Shown: in pieces, positions 17,653 to 27,595 of the stretch | Position numbering within the stretch: position 1 is the first letter of the stretch | Layout: each line of letters starts with the position of its first letter | The notes under the pieces: model-generated | The model's input: the letters and a program-made list of their open reading frames with translations, nothing else | Told to the model about the DNA's origin: nothing | The model's database searches: none | Program-made: the position numbers and the translations under genes | From: Phytomonas francai | Taxonomy: Eukaryota > Euglenozoa > Kinetoplastea > Trypanosomatida > Trypanosomatidae | DNA length: 64,000 bases | Reading direction: 5' to 3' | Assembly (NCBI GenBank): GCA_001766655.1 | Contig: MJCC01000002.1 | Coordinates: 839,050-903,049, forward strand

Positions 17653-20600
17653 ATGTCTATAGTAGCCACAAAGTTAGAATATGATATTCTTGAGGCCTGT
17701 CAAGCCAAGGATGTCGAAGCCTTCCGCAAAGCGTTTTCGACTTTGCAGCTAAAACGCTCAGCCTTACCTTTTGAAAGGGTGTCCGTCAGCCTCTACATGC
17801 TCTGTTGTGAGGAAGCGATTAAACTGGGGGCTTGGGAGGTTGCCGAGATTTGTCTTTCACAGCTTCGCAGCGAAGAGTATCTGACACAGTTATTAGAATG
17901 TCGTACGCTTTTCTGCGAATCCAGATTGCGATGCAATCGAATCGACGATAAAGACTCTCAAAATACGGATTGGATCCAACATCGTCATGCCTGCGCGGTG
18001 CTGGCGGTTCAAGGGATTAAAATTGCTCTCCGAGAATCGCCTTGCGAGACGTCTTTAATTCTCGAAGGAGCGGATTTACTTTGGAGTATTGTTGAACCAA
18101 TTTATTATTCTTGGAATTTTTCCGCCGCTCTAGATGTGATAATCTTTTTGAGATCGCTTTACGATCGCTTAGGGCTTGGTGGGAATTATACTCGCCTTCA
18201 GTGGTGCATGTACCATGCTATCTGCCTGCGAGGGCTTTGCCTCCATCAAGATGCCCAGCCTCTCATAAACGAAGCCATGGAAATATCGAATAAACTCCAC
18301 GACGATCGTTTGCATCTACAAATTCAACGCTTTCTGAGCCTTACGTTAGCAGAGAAGGAGTTGTTTAGCTCCAAATCCAACAAAGGCGATGGGAATAACG
18401 TCGTAAACATCAAAGGGCTCTACCAGCATACCGTGCATCTCACGCAGCTCGTCATGTCTGGGCATATCGAAATGAACGCCTCCGTTTATCTGGATTTGAT
18501 GAATCTATTCGAACGAATTTCCGCCTCACAGAGGCGAATGGCCTCGGATCCATTAACAGAGTCAACGACGATAGTCTCATCGATGCTGAGGACGACTTCC
18601 TATTCAAAGGGGAATAAGTTAAGTAAAAGTCAACAGCAGCTCCAGATCACAGAAAATGATATCAGCGATGTGCACGTCCAGAATGAGGTGCTGAGTAATT
18701 TGGTGCTTTGCTTAGTCCTCTATGGCGGGGAGGAGTGGAGTGGTCGAACGAATAAAATCCTCCATCAGTTCTCCAAGAGCACCTGCGTGCGCATGCAGGT
18801 TTTGGCGATCCTCGTGGAGGTAGTTGGGCTCAACGCGCGGAGCCGTAGTATTATTCAATCCACGAGCATCCCCCCAGACGCGCCTTTTCTACGCCGCTCC
18901 GTCCAACTCGACCTTCTCAAGCGAATCCGGATTGTGGAGAAGACGCTCACTATCACACACACCATCCCTGATAGCGCGGATCGGCTTTACATTCTGAACT
19001 TCGTCTGCTTTATTCTCTGGAAGCTTTGCCTGCCTTTGCTGCAGACGGAGGCGAGGGTGCACCTGAGCGGGACGCTGGATCGCATCATTAAAGCGCTCGA
19101 GAGCGATCCGAACACCTTTACCCCGCCGTACATCGTCTTCCTGCTGTATGAATCGAGCCTTGCGGAGCTCCACCATGGTAGCCTTTCGCTCGCGAGGATT
19201 CGCGCGGAAAAAGCCTTATTATGGAGCCAACGGCACTATCTATACCGCAATAACGCGCGATTGGGCGGGGTCTCGCCGCAATCGATGGACTTCGCGCTTC
19301 GGTGGCTTCGCCATTGCATCGAAATAGGGGATGGAATGACGTTAAACGACTCGCAGACGACCCTAGGTGAGGAGAATCGGGTGCTGTTGTCAATATTGCA
19401 GGCAAGACGAGCAAAAAAGGGCGCGAAACGTGTGCAGTTTTTAAAAGACGCCTATGCAAAGCTAATCGCTTTGGAGTCGATCAACGGGAGGGTTGCGGGG
19501 GAAGGGGATTCGGCGGCGACGGGGAATCTTTCGAACCCGATCACTCCTCGTTCATTGCATGGCAACCTCTCTTCGAACCCATTCGGAGGGCGGCGTCTAA
19601 CCCGAAAGAATTCAAAATCGCTGGTTTCGTTAGTTCCAGAATCCCCTCCACGGCGATCCCTCGTGGAGCTTTACGCGATGCTTTTGCACGAGTGTTATCG
19701 AGAAATGACGCCTTCTCTCCTGGGGATGATGAAAACAATTGCAGGCGCCCTGTGCGGGATGCAAATTTATGCCGAGGGCCGCTTTCCAGAGCTTGTCCAT
19801 CTTCAAGCGCAGGCGTATCTCATCAATGCGGAAATAATTGCCCTCGAATCGGCGGAAAACGCAGGAAACCAGGAATTTAAGGCCTCCGATGGTGCGGAGT
19901 TGCTCGTGCAGGCGACGAATTTAGACGCAGCATGCATCACACGAGGGGCCTCCACAGGGTGGGTTACTGTCTGTGCGTGTGAGCTCTTTCTCGAGCAATA
20001 TAGCACCCGTTTCCTATTTAATGATGGCGGCAATCGTAGTATGTACCAATACTTGAATGAACTATACCATAACTATACGCAGCTTAGCGATCTTGCGCAT
20101 TTGGGAGATTCAATATTATATGCGAACCTCACGTTAGTGTATATCCTCTCTATGACCTGTGAGTACATTAAAAGCAAGGGTGAAGTCAACGACGAGCTTT
20201 CTGTCGAAACCCTCGATGAGTACCTCGTGCGATTGCTTTCCTACCCCAAGGTTGATGCGAGTCATCCCTTGATTAAAAAGGCCTTTGAGGTCTGCCAGGA
20301 TGTGGTTCAGCGCGTGAAAGAGCCATCCCGCAAGGCGTCTCTTTGCATGCTCTTCCCTTGCCTGAGCCGTCTGCTCGGGATGCCAGCGAAGATGGATTTG
20401 ACCGCGCCCCCGCAGGAGCAGCTTCTTTATCTCCTCGGTCGGGCTTCCGGGCCGATCACGAAGGAGGAAAAACTTGCGCTTTTAAAAAAGGAAATCATGG
20501 AGCTCATCGCGGTCGACCCAGCCGTCCAGCTCTGCGGGCGCGTGGCGATGCTCGCTCTCGAGCTTGGTCAGGATCCTATCATTGCGGAGGTCTTTCACTT

Positions 20601-23600
20601 GGGAAACGCGCTCTACGCGAAAGGAAAGCTCGCCTGGAGCTCACAACCCCCTCGCCCGAACCTTTCCACACTAAGCAACCTTGCCAACTTCGACAACTCC
20701 ATTGCCGCGGCATCCACGACGATCCCGCAGGGCGATTTTCCAGCACTTCCTTCTCAATTATTCGATACGGAGGCTTTAAGTGCCTCGCTCTCCTCCACCA
20801 CTTCCCTGCCTCCCACGGGTTCCACGCAGCCAAACTCGGAGGATTGGATGTGGTATGCGAGGCTTCTATACTGCCAAGCCCACGCCTTTTATTCACGCGC
20901 TTCGCAAGCGAGCCTGTCGATCGCGAAACGGCTTTACGAAAGCATTCTTCCCCTTTGCACGAATTGTGCCATTGCAGTCTCGCATGCCGTTGAGGCCTTT
21001 CCGCGCACGCGCGCCCTCCTCATTGAAGAATCGCTTTCCCTCTATTATGAAGCCCTTTGCAGGATCGGGTTTGGTGCCAACTACCGCCCCCCCGCGCACC
21101 TCGTCCCCAGTCTGAAGATAATGCTCTCCAAGAGCATTTTAAGTTTTGTTCTCAACGCGAAGGAGGTCCAGGGTAGGGAGAAGGGGAGGTGGGGGCAAAA
21201 AACGAGCGGGAATCTTCCTCAGCTGCTTTTCCAGATGAGCGCCTGTCTTTTTCGCTGCCATGCGTGGACGCGGGCGCGTGTGGGGGAGGTCGTCAACGCG
21301 CTCGCCTACCTCCGCGCGAGGCTCCCGCTCTCCTTCCAAAAGCAGCTCGGCCTGCTTGAAATCGTCTACGCGAGCCGCGTAAATCCGCAGCCGGAAAGGA
21401 GGGTTTCGGAACTGCTGGGTGGGGATTCGACAACGAAGGCGCTCGCGTGGATGGCGCTCGCGCGGCCGCCATTGCATCGCGGGGTGCCGCGGACCGCGGC
21501 CGTGGAGGGTCGTGATTCTACGCCGGCTCCCTCTTCCCCGCCCTCGCCGGCGGCGGATTGGGAGCTCGCGCTCAAACACGCGCAAAAATTCAGACCCCTG
21601 AGGGCGCAGTGCTTGTTGGAGATGGTCCAGTCCTGCCTTTCGGTGGGGAAAATCACGTTGGATCAGGCCACCACGATGCTCTTCACCGGGCTCTCCCTGA
21701 TTGAAGAAGAGATCGAGATCCGGAAGCGAAAAGGCCAGACCGTGGCTTCCGTACCGGATGCGATGCCCCAGCAGGATTTCAATAAATCACTGGGGGATAT
21801 TTACAGCCTGGATTGGTGTTTGATCTCCTGCACAAACGAAACCACCGACTCAAGCAAAGCAAACTCGCTGAAGATGAATTCGTCATCTCAAAGCACGCGC
21901 TCAAAGAGGGATAGCGGCTATTTCGCATCCGTATTTAAAGCTCGCTTTTTAGGCATCCACATCCTTTACGCCCTCTTGACCCTCTCCCCACAGTCTGTCC
22001 AGAGGGATAGCGAGCCCTTTCCAAGTTTTGGTGCCTCCATGGATGCCTTTTACAACGGGAGATTTCACAAACTCAACGTCGCGGTCCATTTGCTAAAGCA
22101 TGTGAAATTTTTATGGCTGAATCTGATGAGCGTGCTTGTACCTCAGGAAGGAAAGCTTGCCTGGACAGTCCCCAATAGCTTTCGTGAATGGATTTATTTT
22201 GAATGTGAGGAGAGCTGCTGTGAGGCGGCCAAGGCGAGCCCCGAGCTGGACTTCTCGCTCAACACGGAGACCTTTCAGGGGATTCTGTTCGAGGTAGCCG
22301 ACTTCCTCGCGGAGGGCATCGCGCCGCATTTCTCCTTTAATCTTTACCAACTCATTCGCTTTCTGGCAGCCTTGCGGTATGGTTTTAAGAGCCTTCGCAC
22401 CGCAGCCGTCTGGCGAGCGGCGACTGCCAAACTCATCACTGCGGCCCTACGCTGTGGGTATCCAATGCAAAGGGAGTCTGTGGTACTGCTTCCGACTCCG
22501 GCCTCCCCCTACCACCTGCACGAAATCCTCAAGTGGATCGACAAAGATAGCGAAAATGCGGAGGGCGCGGCGCCCTTTGCCGAAAAGGAATTCAACCCCT
22601 CGTTTGAACCCCAACCGACCCTCGTCCGGTGGATCCCAGCGAAAGGCTCCGCGCGGGATGTCCTGCTGAACGAGGCGGAGGTGCTCTCCTCGCTCGGGCG
22701 GATCGACGAGGCCGCCGTCCTCGCGGATCAGATCCTTCCGTTCGCGAAAAGCGGAAAAGACGCCGACGGCGTCCGCCGGTGTTTGCTTTTAAAGTGCGCT
22801 TTGCTGGAGGTGGGCGGGGACTGGCAGGGCGCCCTTCACATTTTAGAGCAGGACGAGGACGGGATGTCGGAGGTATCCCCGTCGGTCTGGGCTCGATGGC
22901 AGGGGGAGCGAATCCGGCAACTTTTGTGCAAGGCAATGGACGTTGGTCGCGCAAAGGCACTGTTTTCTTCGCTTCTTCAACACGCGGAGGCCTTCTCACG
23001 GCTTCCGGGGATAGGCCAGGAGATCGCAGGCCAGCTCAGGCAAAATCTGCACCGCAAGCTTCTTGAAAGTCTTCTGGAAATGATGTCGTGCCGTGGGCTT
23101 GGGGAAGCGCAGAGAGAATTATCGGCCAGTTTTTTGGAACTCATCTCGGAAGCTCTCGGTCAGAGTAGAGATGTCAAGGATCGCATGTTGGCGCTCGTTT
23201 CCGACGTGCTTAGGCGTCGAGAGATTACTGCCGCCGAAGGCTATGCGAGCATGTCCGAATCGACTATTTCAAAACTCTTTCAGGATCTTGTACGTGAGGC
23301 TCAGGCTTGCGAGGTTCTTTTAGAAGAAGTTCGGGCAGAGTTGAAAGAGTTCGACGTAAATTCGCCCTCGAATAGTGGTCATCAATGTCTTTGCCCCCCG
23401 CATCGCGCAATTGAAAATAGGCTCCTTGGGCTTTTGGCAACGAACTACGCCGCGCGGTCTCAGCTCGCTGATGAGGTGCTTTTCCGATATCAAAACCTCA
23501 CGCTAGAGGAGTTGGCCCTTCCGCGAGGAGAAGTGGAAGGAATCGACATGGAAAAGGCAGTCATGGAGTATTATCGCGATCCAACGGCTATTCGTGGGGG

Positions 23601-25707
23601 AGCCCACCGTCTGGCGAAGGACTGGCAAGAGGCATCGTATGAGCAAGGGTGGCCGCTGGAGCTCGTGCACGCGTTTCAGCATTTTGGCATTCCCGTCGAG
23701 GGGGAACTGGGGAAATTCGCCTCACGGTATAAAACTCGCGATATTCTTCGCTCGGCGCGGGATATTTTACCCGAGGGCGGCGGCGTAAATGATCGCCAAA
23801 CATGCTTTCTCAGTCTGCAATGGGAGTGGCGGCGCGCGTTGGAGCTGCTTGCCCTGGAGGAGTCGAGCGGGCGTCCTTTAAGCCGGTCGTTCACGACGAC
23901 CCCGACCACGAGCACGACGAACATCCCCACGGACCCCGGTTTGGGTCGTCAATCCCCGCGGGAGGAGTGGTCGTCGACCCTGCAGGGCGCCCTTCAGCGG
24001 ATCTGGGCGGCGACACCGCTGACGACGGTGGTGGAAAAGCACACGTCCGGCCGCCATAACGAAACCCGCAGTCGAAAAGAAACCAAAGTCGATTTCTCCA
24101 ACCAAGAAATCTTCACGGATGAGATGGTGGATATATTGGAAATGGCCACTCGTATTGTGAACGATGCACAGTATCAACTGGATTTCAAGATGCTGTCAAA
24201 AACATTTACCTTGGTCGCACTTTTCCTCTCCGTATGGGGGTTCCCGCATCGCGCGGCGTGCGCAGTTGAGCTTGCGCTCGCAGCTAAAAACGCGCATTCC
24301 GTCCTACAGTTTTACCACCTTATTATGTTAGAAAGCGATACGTTGGAGGCTAGACTGTGGAATACACTTCAGCGGATCATGCAAACAAATGAATCTCTGG
24401 CCGTCTACTCACACGAATTCTTTCAGATTCGAGAGGAGCTCTTGTCTACTTCTGCCGTCCTTTATAACTCTATCCTCGCAAAACCTGCGATCAATTTGGT
24501 TCTCGATGACGGAGGCTCGATGACCAATCCGACGTTAAACACGATCACGGATGGGGTTTGTCTTACCATTCTTTTAGCAAGTGAAGAGCCGTATGGTGGG
24601 GGGGTGAGTTACGGCATACCGTCAACTTTGTCGATGTTTTTCGTTGTCCTACATCATCCCGATGGCAACGTTAATGCACGTCTTCGATATGCCGATGCGA
24701 AGGTATTGAAAGAGCTTGCGGTGGAGCTGAAAGAGATAAAGGAATCGATGCGTGAGGCGATGAGTTTGAAGGAAACTAAGGCAACCATTTCAATGCCTAG
24801 AGACAGTAGTTACTTGACAAAAGTATTTTCGGATTTCCTTCTTCGTCTTGAAAAAGCTCTATTGCCGCTTGTCGAAGTCTTCGAGCCGAGCCTTTCCATC
24901 TTATGCGTGAAGAACACGCTCTATCTTTGCCTTGATCCCATTTTTCAACCGCTTCCTGTGGAGCATGTGAACTTTTTCACCAAGTTTTCAGTCGTCTCTC
25001 GCGAGCTGAATGTGTGGTCGGTGATGAAAAAAAACGGGCAAAGGGCGCTCAAATCGTCCTCCACCCCTGCCTTGCAGGTGATTGATCCTTTTGCCGACCA
25101 CCCCGCCTCCATCTCTCTTTTTACGACTACCGAACACGGCCCTTCAAAGGCGCAGACGGATTTATTGAGCTGCACGCAGGAAAGGCACCCCTTGCAGCCC
25201 TCTTTTCTCAAGTACAAGCTGCGATCCACCGCGTATAATACGTTAGTTTTTAACGGATGCGGACCCTTTACCGCCGTCTTCACCCCGATGGTGTTGGCAA
25301 CTGCGCAGCTCCGGCAAATGCAAAATATGATCCTCTTTTTTGACAGCATCACCCCCTCCTCACAGCGGCGTGAGCAGCTATCCCGGCAAGCGCACCAAAC
25401 TTCGTCTATTTCTTCGTCTCCCTCTTCATTGTGGGCCATAAATAGCAAACACTTCTCACAGGAAGTGGAGATGTGGGAGGTTTTGTTGTTTCTTCTTGCG
25501 TGTGGGGTTCGCTTTATCGCCACGACGTGGTGCCCTTCTCTCCCCGATGAAAATGATATTCTATGCAAGAAAATGGTGGGCGCGCTACTTCCAGGGAGAG
25601 GCACCGGCAGCGAGAATTTTGGCGGAAGCAAAACGCACAAAGATTCTAAACGCGAAATCAGAATTATTCATTATGGTGGAAGAGGTGCGGCAACACGCAA
25701 CCGCTAG
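17653..25707 (+). CDS. CFAP46: CFAP46 (central-pair C1d projection protein)
   Basis: A 2684-residue helical-repeat protein, against about 2715 in human CFAP46. In Chlamydomonas FAP46 belongs to the C1d projection of the central-pair apparatus, which controls flagellar waveform. Start ATG 17653. The N-terminus follows the family closely: an opening helix ending in KRSALPFERVSVSLYML, then CCEEAIKLGAWEVAEICL, matching the CAEQALK...PEVSEDC block of the animal protein. TPR-like hairpins run through most of the length (EALCRIGFGANYRPP, LLNEAEVLSSLGRIDEAAVL, RCLLLKCALLEVGGDWQGALHIL). Low-complexity Ser/Thr/Pro linkers interrupt it near bases 19500-19640, 20700-20830, 21500-21550 and 23890-23960. 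The C-terminal domain contains LVLDDGG and WCPSLPDEND. No frameshift or stop is seen. The trypanosome flagellum has a conventional central pair, so presence is expected. Confidence 0.85.
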   Translation: MSIVATKLEYDILEACQAKDVEAFRKAFSTLQLKRSALPFERVSVSLYMLCCEEAIKLGAWEVAEICLSQLRSEEYLTQLLECRTLFCESRLRCNRIDDKDSQNTDWIQHRHACAVLAVQGIKIALRESPCETSLILEGADLLWSIVEPIYYSWNFSAALDVIIFLRSLYDRLGLGGNYTRLQWCMYHAICLRGLCLHQDAQPLINEAMEISNKLHDDRLHLQIQRFLSLTLAEKELFSSKSNKGDGNNVVNIKGLYQHTVHLTQLVMSGHIEMNASVYLDLMNLFERISASQRRMASDPLTESTTIVSSMLRTTSYSKGNKLSKSQQQLQITENDISDVHVQNEVLSNLVLCLVLYGGEEWSGRTNKILHQFSKSTCVRMQVLAILVEVVGLNARSRSIIQSTSIPPDAPFLRRSVQLDLLKRIRIVEKTLTITHTIPDSADRLYILNFVCFILWKLCLPLLQTEARVHLSGTLDRIIKALESDPNTFTPPYIVFLLYESSLAELHHGSLSLARIRAEKALLWSQRHYLYRNNARLGGVSPQSMDFALRWLRHCIEIGDGMTLNDSQTTLGEENRVLLSILQARRAKKGAKRVQFLKDAYAKLIALESINGRVAGEGDSAATGNLSNPITPRSLHGNLSSNPFGGRRLTRKNSKSLVSLVPESPPRRSLVELYAMLLHECYREMTPSLLGMMKTIAGALCGMQIYAEGRFPELVHLQAQAYLINAEIIALESAENAGNQEFKASDGAELLVQATNLDAACITRGASTGWVTVCACELFLEQYSTRFLFNDGGNRSMYQYLNELYHNYTQLSDLAHLGDSILYANLTLVYILSMTCEYIKSKGEVNDELSVETLDEYLVRLLSYPKVDASHPLIKKAFEVCQDVVQRVKEPSRKASLCMLFPCLSRLLGMPAKMDLTAPPQEQLLYLLGRASGPITKEEKLALLKKEIMELIAVDPAVQLCGRVAMLALELGQDPIIAEVFHLGNALYAKGKLAWSSQPPRPNLSTLSNLANFDNSIAAASTTIPQGDFPALPSQLFDTEALSASLSSTTSLPPTGSTQPNSEDWMWYARLLYCQAHAFYSRASQASLSIAKRLYESILPLCTNCAIAVSHAVEAFPRTRALLIEESLSLYYEALCRIGFGANYRPPAHLVPSLKIMLSKSILSFVLNAKEVQGREKGRWGQKTSGNLPQLLFQMSACLFRCHAWTRARVGEVVNALAYLRARLPLSFQKQLGLLEIVYASRVNPQPERRVSELLGGDSTTKALAWMALARPPLHRGVPRTAAVEGRDSTPAPSSPPSPAADWELALKHAQKFRPLRAQCLLEMVQSCLSVGKITLDQATTMLFTGLSLIEEEIEIRKRKGQTVASVPDAMPQQDFNKSLGDIYSLDWCLISCTNETTDSSKANSLKMNSSSQSTRSKRDSGYFASVFKARFLGIHILYALLTLSPQSVQRDSEPFPSFGASMDAFYNGRFHKLNVAVHLLKHVKFLWLNLMSVLVPQEGKLAWTVPNSFREWIYFECEESCCEAAKASPELDFSLNTETFQGILFEVADFLAEGIAPHFSFNLYQLIRFLAALRYGFKSLRTAAVWRAATAKLITAALRCGYPMQRESVVLLPTPASPYHLHEILKWIDKDSENAEGAAPFAEKEFNPSFEPQPTLVRWIPAKGSARDVLLNEAEVLSSLGRIDEAAVLADQILPFAKSGKDADGVRRCLLLKCALLEVGGDWQGALHILEQDEDGMSEVSPSVWARWQGERIRQLLCKAMDVGRAKALFSSLLQHAEAFSRLPGIGQEIAGQLRQNLHRKLLESLLEMMSCRGLGEAQRELSASFLELISEALGQSRDVKDRMLALVSDVLRRREITAAEGYASMSESTISKLFQDLVREAQACEVLLEEVRAELKEFDVNSPSNSGHQCLCPPHRAIENRLLGLLATNYAARSQLADEVLFRYQNLTLEELALPRGEVEGIDMEKAVMEYYRDPTAIRGGAHRLAKDWQEASYEQGWPLELVHAFQHFGIPVEGELGKFASRYKTRDILRSARDILPEGGGVNDRQTCFLSLQWEWRRALELLALEESSGRPLSRSFTTTPTTSTTNIPTDPGLGRQSPREEWSSTLQGALQRIWAATPLTTVVEKHTSGRHNETRSRKETKVDFSNQEIFTDEMVDILEMATRIVNDAQYQLDFKMLSKTFTLVALFLSVWGFPHRAACAVELALAAKNAHSVLQFYHLIMLESDTLEARLWNTLQRIMQTNESLAVYSHEFFQIREELLSTSAVLYNSILAKPAINLVLDDGGSMTNPTLNTITDGVCLTILLASEEPYGGGVSYGIPSTLSMFFVVLHHPDGNVNARLRYADAKVLKELAVELKEIKESMREAMSLKETKATISMPRDSSYLTKVFSDFLLRLEKALLPLVEVFEPSLSILCVKNTLYLCLDPIFQPLPVEHVNFFTKFSVVSRELNVWSVMKKNGQRALKSSSTPALQVIDPFADHPASISLFTTTEHGPSKAQTDLLSCTQERHPLQPSFLKYKLRSTAYNTLVFNGCGPFTAVFTPMVLATAQLRQMQNMILFFDSITPSSQRREQLSRQAHQTSSISSSPSSLWAINSKHFSQEVEMWEVLLFLLACGVRFIATTWCPSLPDENDILCKKMVGALLPGRGTGSENFGGSKTHKDSKREIRIIHYGGRGAATRNR

Positions 25708-26132
25708 CTAATTCCCAGATTATGTAGAAAGATAAAAACGGTAGCGGCTGGTATAAATACTAATGCTAGATCAATAGATATATCCTATGCTACCATTACA
25801 GTGGTTGCTTCCTTGCCCTTGTAAAATCTCTCCCTTACAATGTAAAATATATAATGGAGAAGATTACACTTTAAAAAGAAATAATACGCCTGTTTTAGGC
25901 ACTAAACAGAAAACCTCCAGGTTTTCCTCTTCCTAATTTTCTTCAAATCCTTCATTTTCTGTCTCATCTCCATTCATTTCTTTCTATACAAAGACATAAT
26001 ACGCTAAAAGACCGTTTAAATATTGGGTTTCCCTGTCTCTTTCATTTTTATCACAGTGGCTATCTTCTTTACCGAAATTTTTCCTTTTTATTGCTATTAC
26101 TATAACAAAATACGAAATAGAAAATACTCCCA
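25708..26132 (+). other. intergenic spacer, no gene recognised
   Basis: AT-rich, with T/C-rich stretches at about 25918-25985 and 26025-26090 that may direct trans-splicing of the next gene. Confidence 0.55.
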
Positions 26133-27080
26133 ATGAAGAATTTTGTGCGTGGTGTTTTAGAAAGATCACCTTTGAAGGCGCGAAATACACTGAATATTGC
26201 CGAGCATGCCGTCCCATTGCTCTACAATCATGCCTCTTTTCGCTGGCATCTTGATAATCGAGAGGCGGTTAAGCTTATCGCCGTCCATGATTTTCTCAGT
26301 AGCTCAAACTTTTGGCAGGACGCTTTTCATAAAACCATCACCACCCTTCCGCTCTCTCAACTCACGTTAAACGAGCCTCTAGAAGTGTATTCTGTAGATC
26401 TCCGCGGACATAACTCCTCGGAGAAACTTTTATCGAATTCCGAAGGTGAAGAGAACTACGCGTTGCTGTCCGCCGGCGATATTATTCGCCTACAGCGGGA
26501 AGTGATTGTGAGTAGTGCGAGATTAGTTGGGGTTGGATTCGGCGCGATGATCTCCGCCTTCGCCGCCCTCCACGCGCCGGATTCTTTCCAATCCCTCAAC
26601 CTCCTTGTGGACAACTTCTCACAGCTCTACCGCTGTGATCCGAAGGCGTACGATCTGCGAGAAATCATCCAGAAAGCCCCGCAGGACGCTAAAAGGATTT
26701 CGGATATCGATGCGTACTTAAAAACGAAGCTACCGCACCCGCTTGATCGGGAATTTGTGCTCGGCAACGTCAAGGAAGGTCTCAACAACGCACGGCTTCG
26801 CTTCAACGCGGGGCTTTTGAAAATGGAAAACGAGATAACGCTACCGATGGACGAATCCGATAATTTGCAATACCATAAGTCGGTTAAAGTGATTATCTAC
26901 GGTGGCCCGGATCCCTCCGAGGAGGAAATGGAGGCTTTTAAAGTCAATTTCCCGAAGGCTACCTTTCATTCCTCTGTCAGGGCCGATAGAGGGTTTTTCG
27001 ATAGCGAACACATTGGTAAGATTTTCCTCAACGCGCTGGATATCCTCGGCTCCGTTGAAAGCGACAAAGAGGGGCAATAG
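26133..27080 (+). CDS. alpha/beta-hydrolase-fold protein without the catalytic serine (ABHD11-like pseudoenzyme)
   Basis: A 315-residue protein from ATG 26133, with a basic N-terminus suited to mitochondrial import (MKNFVRGVLERSPLKARN). The fold is that of the ABHD11/epoxide-hydrolase-like group: LIAVHDFLSSSNFW (oxyanion-strand loop, about 48-61), LEVYSVDLRGHNSS (83-96, the D-R-G-H signature) and RLVGVGFGAMISAFAAL (130-146). The last is the nucleophile elbow, normally G-x-S-x-G; here it reads G-V-G-F-G, so the nucleophile Ser is Gly135. The region where the catalytic His should sit (VRADRGFFDSEH) also lacks the usual G-H pair. The frame is intact and the rest of the fold is conserved, so I read it as a non-hydrolytic derivative rather than a pseudogene. 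Its role is unknown. Confidence 0.78.
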   Translation: MKNFVRGVLERSPLKARNTLNIAEHAVPLLYNHASFRWHLDNREAVKLIAVHDFLSSSNFWQDAFHKTITTLPLSQLTLNEPLEVYSVDLRGHNSSEKLLSNSEGEENYALLSAGDIIRLQREVIVSSARLVGVGFGAMISAFAALHAPDSFQSLNLLVDNFSQLYRCDPKAYDLREIIQKAPQDAKRISDIDAYLKTKLPHPLDREFVLGNVKEGLNNARLRFNAGLLKMENEITLPMDESDNLQYHKSVKVIIYGGPDPSEEEMEAFKVNFPKATFHSSVRADRGFFDSEHIGKIFLNALDILGSVESDKEGQ

Positions 27081-27595
27081 TACAACAACAACAACAACAG
27101 TAACAATAATAATAGAATAAACTAGGAAAGATTAGAGTGATATGGATGATGCGAGACGCTCCGAAACATGTACCTCATGAATCCCTATTTTTGCTGACAT
27201 GTTATGCGATAAATGCTAAAACGTAAGAGTTGAAATGAGCTATGGATAAACTCGCTAGCCTAAATACAGTATCATTTAGTTTTGCCAGGAGGTTGTGCGA
27301 TAGGGTGATTCTTTTGTCTTTTCCCCCTCCCACTCCCTTCCTTTTCCGTCCTAAACCGGGGAGAAATCTGTTGTGGCCTTGGTTTATGCACCCTCCTATG
27401 TATTTCTACCTCTCTCTCTCTCCTCCGTGAGTTTCATCGTTACCATTGGTAGGATTCGTAGTCGATTCGTTTTGCTTCATTTTGTTTTTTGTAACAACCT
27501 GTGATTGTTGCAGTCCAGAGTCCATCGCTCTCTATCTAACTATCTAACTCTATCTAACTATTTCGGTGTACCCTTTCCTGCCTCAGCGTGTGCGC
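27081..27595 (+). other. intergenic spacer, no gene recognised
   Basis: Contains an ACA/AAC repeat directly after the preceding stop codon, C/T-rich tracts near 27320-27345 and 27405-27425, and CTATCTAA repeats at about 27531-27560. Confidence 0.6.

Noticed and set aside
24945..25640. Antisense frame of 231 codons opposite the end of CFAP46
   Set aside because: The composition is Cys/Lys/Arg-rich without any domain, and the sense frame is a continuous CFAP46 C-terminus.
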